A stretch of 64,000 bases of DNA from Desulfobacteraceae bacterium UBA2174 (GTDB lineage: Bacteria; Desulfobacterota; Desulfobacteria; Desulfobacterales; UBA2174), in contig DCWA01000005.1 of assembly GCA_002327445.1 (NCBI GenBank), positions 24,862-88,861 of the forward strand, read 5' to 3'. Shown in pieces: positions 26,401-33,985 of the stretch. The position numbers and the translations under genes were made by a program. The notes under the pieces are model-generated. The model saw nothing but the letters and a program-made list of their open reading frames with translations. It did no database searches and was not told the DNA's origin. Positions within the stretch are counted from its first letter, which is position 1. Each line of letters opens with the position of its first letter.

Positions 26401-26452
26401 GGAGCAAGGGGGGGAAGACGACGGATGCCGGATGGGGAATTTTGAAACTTGA
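23420..26452 (+). CDS. Receiver-like plus PEP/pyruvate-binding (PPDK-N) domain protein
   Basis: A 1010-residue protein starting at ATG 23420 after GGGGAGG. The first 330 residues hold two response-regulator-like folds; the second has VEDSP (about 175-180) and GIISD. From about 425 a PEP-synthase N-terminal ATP-grasp domain follows: GPGSLGGKARGLAFM, RSSSLLEDAQFQPYAGLY and GVAQS. The swivelling phosphohistidine domain and the PEP-utilising TIM barrel of true PEP synthase are absent. Instead the C-terminus has a segment IGPGRWGSSDRWLG of unknown role. The stop codon falls inside a heptad array. It lies between the glutamate-synthase-like gene and gdhA. Function is unknown: a signalling or phosphotransfer role is inference only. 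Confidence 0.82.
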   Translation: MGSEHLAIPKEFYAHFKVFHELMAIKVREILLVSSPYDAFIMEEDGSLASRIINEYSGLNLSHPPRVTRVASAREALARLDDKPFGLVITTPHVEEMDAFTLGMEIKKRRPRLPVILLAHSLRGLYPPPEGRDCGGIDRIFVWSGNSDLLLAMVKNVEDHLNVGYDTRRARVRVLILVEDSPVYYSSFLPLIYKEIVRQTQAVLGVGLNEEHRLLRMRSRPKILLATDYQEALELYHRYRSYLLGIISDTRIPCNGRMREDAGVALLAHIRAEIPDLPLLLLSSASENRTYADAIPAVFLDKNSPGLLGELHAFFLDHLGFGPFVFRRPDGSTIAEADDLRALQALLPSIPDESLLYHAQRNHFSKWIMSRSEIALASKFREVQTNDFGEVGEMRRFIISSIQEMRKWQQKGVVAQFKAHSFDAEIMDFVKIGPGSLGGKARGLAFMAALLQQDASIYEKYPGIHIKIPKTLVISTDGFEAFVQANNLRRLAVEDASDERVRRAFLDAAMPEWLVTDLEVFLSQVARPLSVRSSSLLEDAQFQPYAGLYQTYMIPNNHPDLAVRLAHLVAAVKLVYASTYYEGPKAFARSTANKPQEEAMAVIIQELVGDAYGDFFYPAISGVAQSHNFYPVGAMRPEQGIAHIALGLGKTVVEGEKTLRFSPAHPRVLPQFSSVDATLRNAQRHFYALRIRNYPENLNFETYSNLEKREVDEADGEFPVATLASTYVHDEHRIRDTTSVPGTRILTFASILKYDGFPLPELLGDILDLARRGLGCPVEIEFSVNLSAEAGAKNEFSFLQIRPMVAEEDRLEVQIRDRDERMAFCRSDQALGNGRRADIADIVYVKPDAFAAEQTVAMAAQIGRLNADLVAARRPYLLIGPGRWGSSDRWLGIPVQWQNISGVGAIVELRNAALNAEPSQGSHFFQNITSQGIQYVTVTEGSTDFIDWAWLASLETVAETPHVRHVRLERPMVLKIDGRRSRCVMVKPLSEEDGEQGGEDDGCRMGNFET

Positions 26453-26606
26453 AACCTGAAACTTGAAACGGGGCCTTTTGGGTCCCTGCGGGCCTTTCTA
26501 AATCTTGAATCTTGAATCTTGAATCTTGAACTTTGAAACTGGAACGCGCCGACGGCGCTTGAAACTTAGAAACTTCAACCCGCAACGCAACGCAACGCAA
26601 CGCGCC
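26442..26606. repeat. Short-period arrays between the PPDK-N gene and gdhA
   Basis: Four heptamers of TTGAAAC type (26442-26469), then a GC-rich hairpin-like piece, then four AATCTTG units plus two drifted ones (26501-26542), a GCGCC-GAC-GGCGC hairpin, more GAAAC units, and finally a 5-base GCAAC array (about 26582-26603). The stop codon of the upstream gene is inside the first array. Confidence 0.8.
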
Positions 26607-26637
26607 GCATTGTTTCTAGATGCACAGGAGGCTTTCA

Positions 26638-27987
26638 ATGACCGACATTCTGAAGTTGATCGAAACCAAGGACCCGGGAGAAAAGGAGTTCCACCAGGCC
26701 GTCAAGGAAGTGGTCGAATCTGTGAAGCCGGTTCTGGACCGCAATCCGGAATACCGCAAGATGGCGGTTTTGGAGCGTATTACCGAGCCCGAGCGGGTGA
26801 TCCTGTTTCGCGTGCCGTGGGTCGACGACCAGGGGGACGTGCGGGTGAACCGGGGCTTCCGGATCCAGATGTCCAGCGCCATCGGACCCTACAAGGGCGG
26901 TCTGCGCTTTCACCCGTCGGTCAACCTGAGCATCCTGAAGTTCCTGGCCTTCGAGCAGGTGTTCAAGAATGCGCTCACCACCTTGTCCATGGGCGGCGCC
27001 AAGGGCGGGTCGGACTTCGACCCCAAGGGCAAGTCGGACAACGAGGTGATGCGCTTTTGCCAGAGTTTCATGGCCGAGCTGTTCCGTCATATCGGGGCCG
27101 ACACGGACGTGCCGGCCGGCGACATCGGGGTGGGGGCCCGGGAGATCGGCTACCTGTTCGGCATGTACAAAAAGCTGCGCAACGAGTTCACCGGCGTGCT
27201 CACCGGCAAGAGCCTCGGCTGGGGCGGGAGCCTGATCCGGCCCGAGGCCACCGGCTACGGGTGCGTCTATTTCGCCGCCGAGATGCTCAACACCCGCAAT
27301 ACCTCCTTGGAAGGCAAGACCTGCCTGGTGTCCGGATCGGGCAACGTGGCCCAGTACACCGTGGAAAAGATCCTGCAACTGGGCGGCAAGGTGGTCACCC
27401 TGTCGGATTCTTCCGGCTACATCTACGATGCCGCGGGCATCGACCGCGACAAGCTCGACTACGTCAAACGTCTGAAGAACATTCGCCGGGCGCGGATCAT
27501 GGAGTACGTGGACAAGTACAGTGAGGCGGTCTACACCGAGGCCGACAGCACCCTGGGATGCAACCCGCTCTGGGATCACCGGGCCGACTGCGCCTTTCCC
27601 TGCGCCACCCAGAACGAGATCAACCGCAAGGACGCCGAAAACCTCGTGCGGCAAGGGATTTCGCTGGTCTGTGAAGGGGCCAACATGCCGTGCACGCCGG
27701 AGGCCGTCGACGTTTTGCTGGACAACAAGGTGCTCTATGCGCCGGGCAAGGCGGCCAACGCCGGCGGGGTGGCGGTTTCGGGGCTCGAGATGGCCCAGAA
27801 CAGCATGCGCCTCAACTGGCCGCGGGAGGAAGTGGACAACCGCCTGAAGATCATCATGCGCAGCATCCACCGCACCTGCCTGGATGCCGCGGCCGAGTTC
27901 GGCACGCCGGGCAACTACCTCGCGGGGGCCAACATCGCCGGCTTCGTCAAGGTGGTCAACGCCATGCTCGATCAGGGACTGGTGTGA
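26638..27987 (+). CDS. gdhA: NADP-type glutamate dehydrogenase
   Basis: A 449-residue hexameric-type glutamate dehydrogenase, started at ATG 26638 with AGGAGG seven bases upstream; an upstream ATG (26620) lacks a site. The substrate segments KGGLRFHPSVN and MGGAKGGSDFDPKGKSD include the catalytic lysine and Asp region, and the nucleotide fold shows SGSGNVAQYT. It makes glutamate from 2-oxoglutarate and ammonium with NADPH. The length and sequence match the E. coli GdhA subfamily. It follows the receiver/PPDK-N gene by 185 bp of repeat DNA. Confidence 0.96.
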   Translation: MTDILKLIETKDPGEKEFHQAVKEVVESVKPVLDRNPEYRKMAVLERITEPERVILFRVPWVDDQGDVRVNRGFRIQMSSAIGPYKGGLRFHPSVNLSILKFLAFEQVFKNALTTLSMGGAKGGSDFDPKGKSDNEVMRFCQSFMAELFRHIGADTDVPAGDIGVGAREIGYLFGMYKKLRNEFTGVLTGKSLGWGGSLIRPEATGYGCVYFAAEMLNTRNTSLEGKTCLVSGSGNVAQYTVEKILQLGGKVVTLSDSSGYIYDAAGIDRDKLDYVKRLKNIRRARIMEYVDKYSEAVYTEADSTLGCNPLWDHRADCAFPCATQNEINRKDAENLVRQGISLVCEGANMPCTPEAVDVLLDNKVLYAPGKAANAGGVAVSGLEMAQNSMRLNWPREEVDNRLKIIMRSIHRTCLDAAAEFGTPGNYLAGANIAGFVKVVNAMLDQGLV

Positions 27988-28054
27988 GAGGGGTATAAAT
28001 TCACCGCCGACCGGCGCGGACGATTATTTCCGCCGCTGACACCTGTTCCTTTGC

Positions 28055-28127
28055 TGTCATCCCGAGGAGCAACGCGACGAGGGATCTCTTGGAGGCGCCA
28101 AGATTCCTCACTGCGTTCGGAATGACA
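28055..28127. repeat. Dispersed TGTCATYCCGA...TCGGAATGACA element
   Basis: A clean 73-bp copy with TGTCATCCCGAGGAG at the left and GCGTTCGGAATGACA at the right, and a small inner hairpin GGCGCC. It is preceded by CTGACACCTGTTC, which also precedes the copy near 58770. Confidence 0.85.
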
Positions 28128-28361
28128 GCGATAATAAATAATTACAGACGATCAACATATAGATTCACCGCCGACCGGCGCGGGCAGGCGCAGACCGGCA
28201 AAACGTCCTATTCCAGGTCCGCGGTCGTCGGCGTTTGTCCGCGGTGGATTGTTCTCAGGGCAGTTTCAAATAGATTCACCGCCGACCGGCGCGGACGATT
28301 ATTTCCGCCGCTGACACCTGTTCCTTTGCTGTCATCCCGAGGATTCCATGGCCAACCCGGC

Positions 28362-28434
28362 TGTCATCCCGAGGAGCAACGCGACGAGGGATCTCTTGGA
28401 GGCGCCAAGATTCCTCACTGCGTTCGGAATGACA
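28362..28434. repeat. Dispersed TGTCATYCCGA...TCGGAATGACA element
   Basis: Second clean copy, inside copy 2 of the tandem duplication and apparently identical to 28055-28127. Confidence 0.85.
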
Positions 28435-28561
28435 GCGATAATAAATAATTACAGACGATCAACATATAGATTCACCGCCGACCGGCGCGGGCAGGCGCAG
28501 ACCGGCGAAACGTCCTATTCCAGGTCCGCGGCTGTCGGCGCTCGTCCGCGGTGAATCTTTC

Positions 28562-29866
28562 TCACGGCAGTTTCAACCAGAAGAGCCGGGCGGCTTCGCG
28601 GCCCGGATTTTCCCAGCCGATGGGCATTTCCCGGTCCAGGTAGATCAGATCGCCGGCCTGCACCGTCTCGGGGCAGTCCGGCAGCCGCAGGATCAGCTCG
28701 CCGCTTTGCAGGAACCCCATCTCCTGCCCCTTGTGCTGAAAAAAATGACCCGCCACCTTGGCCCCGGCCGGGATGTCGATGCGCAGCGGCTCGGCAAAGG
28801 CCTCGAATTCCGTCGGCAGCAACCGGGTGATCTCGACCATGGGCCGGCCGGCCGAAGCCGGCGGCGATGCCGGCGGCTGGCCGGGCCGGAACACGACGGG
28901 GCGCCGCGGTGGCACGCCGGACTCGAAGAAGGCCCCCATGGCCACCTCGAGGATCTCGCTCATCTTGTACAACGCCGGCAGGGACGGATAGATCTGGTTG
29001 TGTTCCACCTGGCTGATGGTACTGGGCGTCACCCCCACCCGCCGGGCCAGCTCGCTTTGCGACAACCCCTTGCGGGTGCGCAGCACCCGGATGCGGCTGC
29101 CCAGGTCGATGGCGCCCGGGGTTCGGCTGTCCAGGTCGATGGTCACCGCTTGGCCCCGGCACCAGTATGCCTGGGCCAGGTCGAGCCGTTCGTTGTCATG
29201 GCCTTCGGCCTTGACGAGGGTCAGGCGGGTCTTGCCACGGTTGACGGCCAACGCGATGACCACCTGGGCGATCTGGTTGATCCGGGCGCGCAGCCGCTGG
29301 CTGTGCGCCTGTTTCTCGATGATCCAGTAGGCGATGGTGTTCAGCTCGTAGAGGCGGGGGCAGGCCCGGGAGTAGAAGCGCAGGATCTGTTCCTCGTCGC
29401 CCCAGAGGGCCTGCATCCCGGTGAGGCTGTCGAAGACCAGGCGCACGTCCCCGGATAGCCCCGCATGCAATCCATAGAGGCTTTGGGCCACCGTCTCGGC
29501 ATCCCGGGGCGCCTGGAAGCGGACGATGCGGCAGGCGGTCGACGACCGGCGGTCCCGGTAGAAGGCGGCAAAAACCTCCGCGCCATCGCCCTTGCCGTCG
29601 GTGAAAGCGTCGAAGATCGTCAGCAGCGGGCTGTCGGCCAGCGGGCCGAGGCGGTCGATGAGATGCCGGAGGGAGTGGTCGAAATTGACATAGATCAATG
29701 ACTTGCCGGCGGCGAGGCTGCAATGGATGAAGTTGTGACAGAACACCGGCGCCAGGCTGCCGGCGTCGTCATACCAGACCACGTTGTCGCCGATGAAGAT
29801 CCCGCCTCCCAGGAGCCGGTCCAGGTCTTCGATCCCCGAGGACACCGTGATGTGCGCGCCGCTCAT
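28562..29866 (-). CDS. Degenerate KaiC/RecA-fold domain fused to XRE HTH and cupin
   Basis: A 434-residue fusion. Residues 1-245 look like a KaiC/RadA RecA fold (SGIEDLDRLLGGGI, then RLVFDSLTG as Walker B), but the Walker A loop reads WYDDAGSLAP and has no GK(T/S), so ATP binding of the usual kind is unlikely. Residues about 254-306 are an XRE helix-turn-helix (LSQSELARRVGVTPSTISQVE). Residues about 350-432 are a cupin (GHFFQHKGQEMGFLQSGEL, DLIYLDREMPIGWEN). XRE-cupin proteins are small-ligand transcription regulators; the N-terminal domain may sense or oligomerise. The architecture suggests a DNA-binding regulator, target unknown. The 3' end lies in a tandem duplication. Confidence 0.8.
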   Translation of the reverse strand: MSGAHITVSSGIEDLDRLLGGGIFIGDNVVWYDDAGSLAPVFCHNFIHCSLAAGKSLIYVNFDHSLRHLIDRLGPLADSPLLTIFDAFTDGKGDGAEVFAAFYRDRRSSTACRIVRFQAPRDAETVAQSLYGLHAGLSGDVRLVFDSLTGMQALWGDEEQILRFYSRACPRLYELNTIAYWIIEKQAHSQRLRARINQIAQVVIALAVNRGKTRLTLVKAEGHDNERLDLAQAYWCRGQAVTIDLDSRTPGAIDLGSRIRVLRTRKGLSQSELARRVGVTPSTISQVEHNQIYPSLPALYKMSEILEVAMGAFFESGVPPRRPVVFRPGQPPASPPASAGRPMVEITRLLPTEFEAFAEPLRIDIPAGAKVAGHFFQHKGQEMGFLQSGELILRLPDCPETVQAGDLIYLDREMPIGWENPGREAARLFWLKLP

Positions 29867-29940
29867 GCGGCGGGTCCCTGTTCAGTTTTCCATCCCATGG
29901 TCATTCCTTGAAAACGGTGGCCAAGCCCTGCCAAAAAGAA

Positions 29941-29968
29941 ATTCGAAATTCGAAGCACGAAATCCGAA
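29941..29968. repeat. 7-bp-period array (four units)
   Basis: ATTCGAA, ATTCGAA, GCACGAA and ATCCGAA in phase, between sbcB and the upstream end of the KaiC/HTH/cupin gene. Confidence 0.65.
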
Positions 29969-30015
29969 ACAAACCCACAAACCGTCGTTCCAAATGAGTC
30001 AATCCTGCGTCTCGC

Positions 30016-31437
30016 CTATCGGAATCGTTCGGTGATTAGCCGGTCCAGGGCGACCAGCAGAAGGCGGTCGGCCTCGGTGGTTTCCGTTTGCGCAAGGAGC
30101 CCGGCGATCTCCTCCCGGGCCGCTGCCGGGGTGCGGCGCGGGCGGCCCCGGTAGTCCACCGGCGCCTGGGTTCCGGCCGGCGGGTGGATGCGGTCGAAAT
30201 AGGCGCGGCGGGCCTTTTCGACGGATTCCGAATGGGGGCCGGGAAAGTTGCGGAACAGGATGCGGCGCCCCAGGACGCGGGCCAACGGGTCGGCAAAGTG
30301 GCCGATCTGCGCCGGGCGCGCTTCCACCGGTGCCTCATGCCAGCGGTCGAAGGCCGCCAGATCCGCCTTCTGCCAGAAGCCGTGGTCGTAGAGGGCGGCG
30401 TCCGGGTCCACATCGGGTATTTCAGGGTAGCGGTAGGCCCGGTGAAAGGCAACGATTTCGGCCAGCAGGCGCGGCTGCTGCTGCAAGCGGTCCAGATTTT
30501 TGCGTGCCAGCGCTTGCCGCGGGGCATCCAACTGCGCCCAATAGCGGGGCAACGGAGGCAGGACCAGGGGCGGCTCGCCGTATTTCTTGCGCACCACGCG
30601 GGTCGTGTCCGGCACGTGGGCGGGGTCGGCCTCGGCCAGTTCGGGCAAATCCAGGCGCAACCAGAGGCGCTGGTTCGGATAGGGGGTGGAGGCTCCGAGT
30701 CCCAGGGCAGGGGCCATGTGGGCGTTGGCGCCGCCGAACTCGCTGGAAATCAGCAGGGCGAGCCGATGGGGGCCGGCCGGGCTGGTGAAGAGCGGCGGCG
30801 TCTGCCGGACGCAGTCCTGGTCCACCGCCTTGTCGAAACGGCCGCACAGATAGTCCCAGGTGTCCGCCTCGGTCCTGAAGCGCCGGGCGAGGGCCACGAG
30901 GGCTGTCACGTCGTTCATCGCGGTGTGAAACGGCGGGGCGGCCAGGTGGTTGGCCGTCGCCAGCGCCTCCAGCTTCAGGCTGGGGCGGCCGTTGTCTTCC
31001 GGCCACTGGAGCACCGCCGGCTTGAAATGGCGGTAGACGGCCGCGAAGGGGAGCAGGTCCATCCGGCCGCACTCGTGATGGTATTGGTGCGTGTAGGGCG
31101 GGAGCAGGTTGCGGTAGAAGGCGAAGCGGAGAAATTCGTCGTCGAAGCCCAGGGAGTTGTACCCCACGCTGATGGTTTGGGGGCGGTTGACCAGGGCGTG
31201 AATGGACTTTGCCGCTTCGTATTCGCTGCGGCCGGTGGAGAGCGTGTCCGGGCCGATGCGGTGAACCCGCATCGCATGGGGCGACGGCACCACGTCCGGC
31301 CTCAGGGCGATGGCCAGGTCGTAGCGTTCCACCTCGTTGAGGTCGGCATCGGTACGGATGGCGGCGAATTGAATCGGCTGGTCGAAGGCCGGGTTCAGTC
31401 CGGTGGTTTCCAGGTCGTAGAACAGGTAGGTTTTCAA
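30016..31437 (-). CDS. sbcB: Exodeoxyribonuclease I
   Basis: A 473-residue DEDDh exonuclease matching ExoI. The acidic motifs are D8 and E10 in YDLETTG, NSLGFDDEFLRF (Exo II) and HTAMNDV (Exo III with the His/Asp pair). The SH3-like and helical extension of ExoI follow. ExoI degrades single-stranded DNA 3' to 5' in mismatch repair and recombination. It ends close to the upstream region of the KaiC/HTH/cupin gene. ExoI is typical of gamma-proteobacteria but is also found in some Desulfobacterota. Confidence 0.93.
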   Translation of the reverse strand: MKTYLFYDLETTGLNPAFDQPIQFAAIRTDADLNEVERYDLAIALRPDVVPSPHAMRVHRIGPDTLSTGRSEYEAAKSIHALVNRPQTISVGYNSLGFDDEFLRFAFYRNLLPPYTHQYHHECGRMDLLPFAAVYRHFKPAVLQWPEDNGRPSLKLEALATANHLAAPPFHTAMNDVTALVALARRFRTEADTWDYLCGRFDKAVDQDCVRQTPPLFTSPAGPHRLALLISSEFGGANAHMAPALGLGASTPYPNQRLWLRLDLPELAEADPAHVPDTTRVVRKKYGEPPLVLPPLPRYWAQLDAPRQALARKNLDRLQQQPRLLAEIVAFHRAYRYPEIPDVDPDAALYDHGFWQKADLAAFDRWHEAPVEARPAQIGHFADPLARVLGRRILFRNFPGPHSESVEKARRAYFDRIHPPAGTQAPVDYRGRPRRTPAAAREEIAGLLAQTETTEADRLLLVALDRLITERFR

Positions 31438-31547
31438 CGCGGCGGGCCTTCTTTCGATGCGCGGCGGTTCGGGGGCGTCTTTGGGCCGGGCGTTTTCCCG
31501 ACATAAAAGAGGCGTCCGGGTTTGTCAATCGGTTCCATCCCCACTTT

Positions 31548-32726
31548 TCAGAGAAGTCCGGTGAGGGCAAGCTGGTTTCTGTTCACGGCCAGCTTCAACT
31601 CCGGTTGAAGGTACTCGTGGGAGCCGACCGTAAAAGGGATGAAGACCAGCAGGGCCGACTTGGGAACGATGTCGATGGCACCGAGGCGCGGATAGAACTG
31701 CCGTGCCGGCCGGGCCAGGGCGGCCAGGACGATCTTGAGGTTGTCGATGGTCTCGGCCACCGGCAAGGTGACGGGCAGCAGCTCTTCCCGAGGCAGCTTT
31801 TCCAGGGGTTCCACCGGTGGCTGCGCCAGGGTCAGGGCGCTCGCCAGATGGAGCAGCGTGGCCGGCCGGACCTTGAAAGCCGGACACCAGAATCGAAACG
31901 GACGCGATTCCCGATCCGGCTTGAGGACGGTGGGCAGGTTGGCCAGATGCGCCAGGTCGCCGAAATTGACCAGGGGGATTCCTTTTACCTCGGCCCGGAC
32001 GCGCCAGAAAGGCAGGTAGGCGTCGGCGGCCTCGGGCGACGGCATGCGGGCGGTGCGGATTTCTTCCAGGCCCTTGGCCGTCGCCCGCCAGAGCCGATCG
32101 CACTGGCGGCAGACCAGCACCAGGGTATCGCGGCGTCCCTCCAGGTCCTGGCCGCAAATCGGGCAAAGGGCCGGGATGAAGCGCAGGTGGTCCCCGGCCG
32201 GTTCGACGGGATGGGTTTCCGGCGGAGGCGCTTCGGCATCCCGGGCCAGGGGGCGGTTGAGTACCCCGTCGTAGAGGCGCTGCCCCTGGCGGAAGATCGG
32301 CGTGTAAATCAGGCTGAGCGATTCGCCGACTTGGGTTTGCAGGAAAACGGGGGCCGGCTGGCGGGAGGCCTGGCGCCGCATGAAAAAGTCCCTGGCCTGC
32401 CGTGGGCCGCCGAAGGGCTGAAGGAAGGTGCCAGTCGTGGCGGGGGTGACAAATTTGAGCCGCAGGGCCTGGCTGCGCAGTCCGAGCGAAGGGGGAAAGG
32501 CCGGGTTGTCGACGGCGCAATGGCTATCGTCGGTGAAGCGATGCCGGATGCCGTCTACCCCGCAGGTGAAGAGGATGCCCTTGAACCGCCAGTAGGGGAC
32601 ATAAGCGATCTCCCGGTCCGCGGGCGCCCGGTGCGGCAGGACGTAGCGGGCCACGTTCCGGGGCAGCAGGTAGGACTGGACCCGGCAGAAATCGCACCGG
32701 TAAAGCCGGTCGCTTTCTCCGAGCAC
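31548..32726 (-). CDS. Zinc-ribbon protein of unknown function, start uncertain
   Basis: A 392-residue protein (GTG at 32726) with a zinc ribbon in the middle (CPICGQDLEG to CRQCDRLW, about 188-213) and an N-terminal half ribbon (RCDFC). The reading frame stays open upstream to 32801 and there encodes CPQCGAP (32750-32733), exactly the missing half of the ribbon. No ATG, GTG or TTG exists in that stretch. The sequence GGGGAG (32786-32781) lies six bases before an ATC codon (32774-32772), so initiation at AUC, or at CUG 32768, is possible. It has no catalytic motif I recognise. The SPFH/zinc-ribbon gene is immediately upstream on the same strand, which suggests a joint membrane-associated role. 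Confidence 0.72.
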   Translation of the reverse strand: MLGESDRLYRCDFCRVQSYLLPRNVARYVLPHRAPADREIAYVPYWRFKGILFTCGVDGIRHRFTDDSHCAVDNPAFPPSLGLRSQALRLKFVTPATTGTFLQPFGGPRQARDFFMRRQASRQPAPVFLQTQVGESLSLIYTPIFRQGQRLYDGVLNRPLARDAEAPPPETHPVEPAGDHLRFIPALCPICGQDLEGRRDTLVLVCRQCDRLWRATAKGLEEIRTARMPSPEAADAYLPFWRVRAEVKGIPLVNFGDLAHLANLPTVLKPDRESRPFRFWCPAFKVRPATLLHLASALTLAQPPVEPLEKLPREELLPVTLPVAETIDNLKIVLAALARPARQFYPRLGAIDIVPKSALLVFIPFTVGSHEYLQPELKLAVNRNQLALTGLL

Positions 32727-32800
32727 GGCCGGCGCGCCGCACTGGGGGCACTGGTGGTCGATATGCAGTTCGATGGGCGACTCCCCGGCGGGGTTGGGGG

Positions 32801-32828
32801 TTCAAGTTTCGAGTTTCGAATTTCGAAT
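32801..32828. repeat. 7-bp-period array (four units)
   Basis: TTCAAGT, TTCGAGT, TTCGAAT and TTCGAAT in phase, between the SPFH gene and the zinc-ribbon gene. Confidence 0.65.
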
Positions 32829-32836
32829 TTTCACCT

Positions 32837-33985
32837 TTACTTCCCCTCATGTCTTTCGCCGCACTGGTTGCAGAAGCGGGCGTCGGGGAGGTTTTCGGCC
32901 CCGCAGTGGGCGCAGCGCCAAGGCGCCGGCGCCGCGTCGGCCGGCCGGCCGCAACGGGGGCAGAAGCGGGCGTTGGGCGCCAGGTTCTTGCCGCAGTGCG
33001 CGCACTGCCGGAAGACGACCTGCTGATGGCCGCAGAACGGGCAGAAGCGGGCCCGGGCGGGAATCGTCTGCCGGCAGTCCGGGCAGGTGACCCCGGCCGA
33101 CTCGGGGGACGCCCCGGCCGCCGCTTCCTGAGGGTCGCCATTCTGGAAATAGCGGGCAAACATGGCGGGCAGCATCAACCCGATGCCCGCCCCCATGGCC
33201 TCGCCGGCGGTCCCGGTGGCATCGGCGGCCTTTTCCATCGCCATGGCGGCTTTCAACCGGGCCAGCCGCTCCAGGTCCGGCAGGGCGCCAAGTCGGCTGC
33301 GGTCGTCGATGGCCTGCTGGACTTCGGGCGGGGGAGTGATGGCGTTGATGTAAAGGTGGGTCAGGGCCAGTCCGAAATGGGCCAGGTCGGCCTTGAGGCG
33401 CGTGGCAAGGTTCTGCGATAGCTGATCATACCGGGCCGGCAAGTTGAAGATCGTGTCGATGGTCTCGCCCATGTAGTCGTTGAAACGCGAGACGATGACC
33501 CGGTTGAGATATTCCTCCACGGCCTCGGTGGTGAAGATGCCCCGGGTGCCCACCAGGCTGTTGATGAACAGAACCGGCTGAACCACCTGCAAGTTGAAGA
33601 CGCCGAACGCCCGCAGCCGCACCAGGCCGAGTTCGGCGTCGCGAAAGGCCACCGGGTCCCGCGTGCCCCACTTGAGGTTGGTGAAGACCTTCAGGTTGAC
33701 GAAATAGACTTCGGCGCGCAGCGGGCTGCTCATCCCCCAGGGCACGCTGAGAATCTTGTTGAGCAGGGGGATGTTGAGGGTCTTGAGGGTATGACGCCCG
33801 GGGCCGAAGGCTTCCAGCGCGCGGCCCCGATAAAAGAAGACCGCCGCCTGACTGTCTCGCACCGTCAGTTGGGCCCCCCACTTGATTTCCCCCGAACCCT
33901 CCGCCGGCAGCCGTTGGACGATGGTGTCGCCCGTGGGATCCAACCATTCGATGTTTTCCAGGAAGACGAGATTGTTGCTGCCCAT
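32837..33985 (-). CDS. SPFH-domain protein with three C-terminal zinc ribbons (YdjI-like)
   Basis: A 382-residue protein. An SPFH/band-7-like domain covers about residues 20-260 (AAVFFYRGRALEAFGPGRHTL, then TRGIFTTEAVEEYLNRVIVSRF). A glycine/alanine-rich linker follows (AMGAGIGLMLPAMFARYF), then three zinc ribbons, each with CxxC pairs (CPDC/CPFC, CAHC/CPRC, CAHC/CNQC). It resembles the 'virion core protein/YdjI' family of stress and membrane-organisation proteins. No signal peptide is evident. The downstream zinc-ribbon gene is probably co-transcribed. It is divergent from the cytochrome gene. Confidence 0.88.
   Translation of the reverse strand: MGSNNLVFLENIEWLDPTGDTIVQRLPAEGSGEIKWGAQLTVRDSQAAVFFYRGRALEAFGPGRHTLKTLNIPLLNKILSVPWGMSSPLRAEVYFVNLKVFTNLKWGTRDPVAFRDAELGLVRLRAFGVFNLQVVQPVLFINSLVGTRGIFTTEAVEEYLNRVIVSRFNDYMGETIDTIFNLPARYDQLSQNLATRLKADLAHFGLALTHLYINAITPPPEVQQAIDDRSRLGALPDLERLARLKAAMAMEKAADATGTAGEAMGAGIGLMLPAMFARYFQNGDPQEAAAGASPESAGVTCPDCRQTIPARARFCPFCGHQQVVFRQCAHCGKNLAPNARFCPRCGRPADAAPAPWRCAHCGAENLPDARFCNQCGERHEGK

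Larger units (their letters stand above)
27999..28577. repeat. Tandem duplication of about 275-304 bp containing the 3' end of the next gene
   Basis: Copy 1 is 27999-28273 and copy 2 is 28274-28577; copy 2 has a 32-base insertion that duplicates TGTCATCCCGAG. Each copy holds one TGTCAT element and two copies of ATTCACCGCCGACCGGCG (27999, 28163, 28274, 28470). Copy 2 ends inside the 3' end of the KaiC/HTH/cupin gene. Copy 1 keeps the last four codons and stop of that gene (LKLP, TGA on the minus strand), so the unit arose by duplication of the gene's 3' flank. No other gene is recognisable here. Confidence 0.85.
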
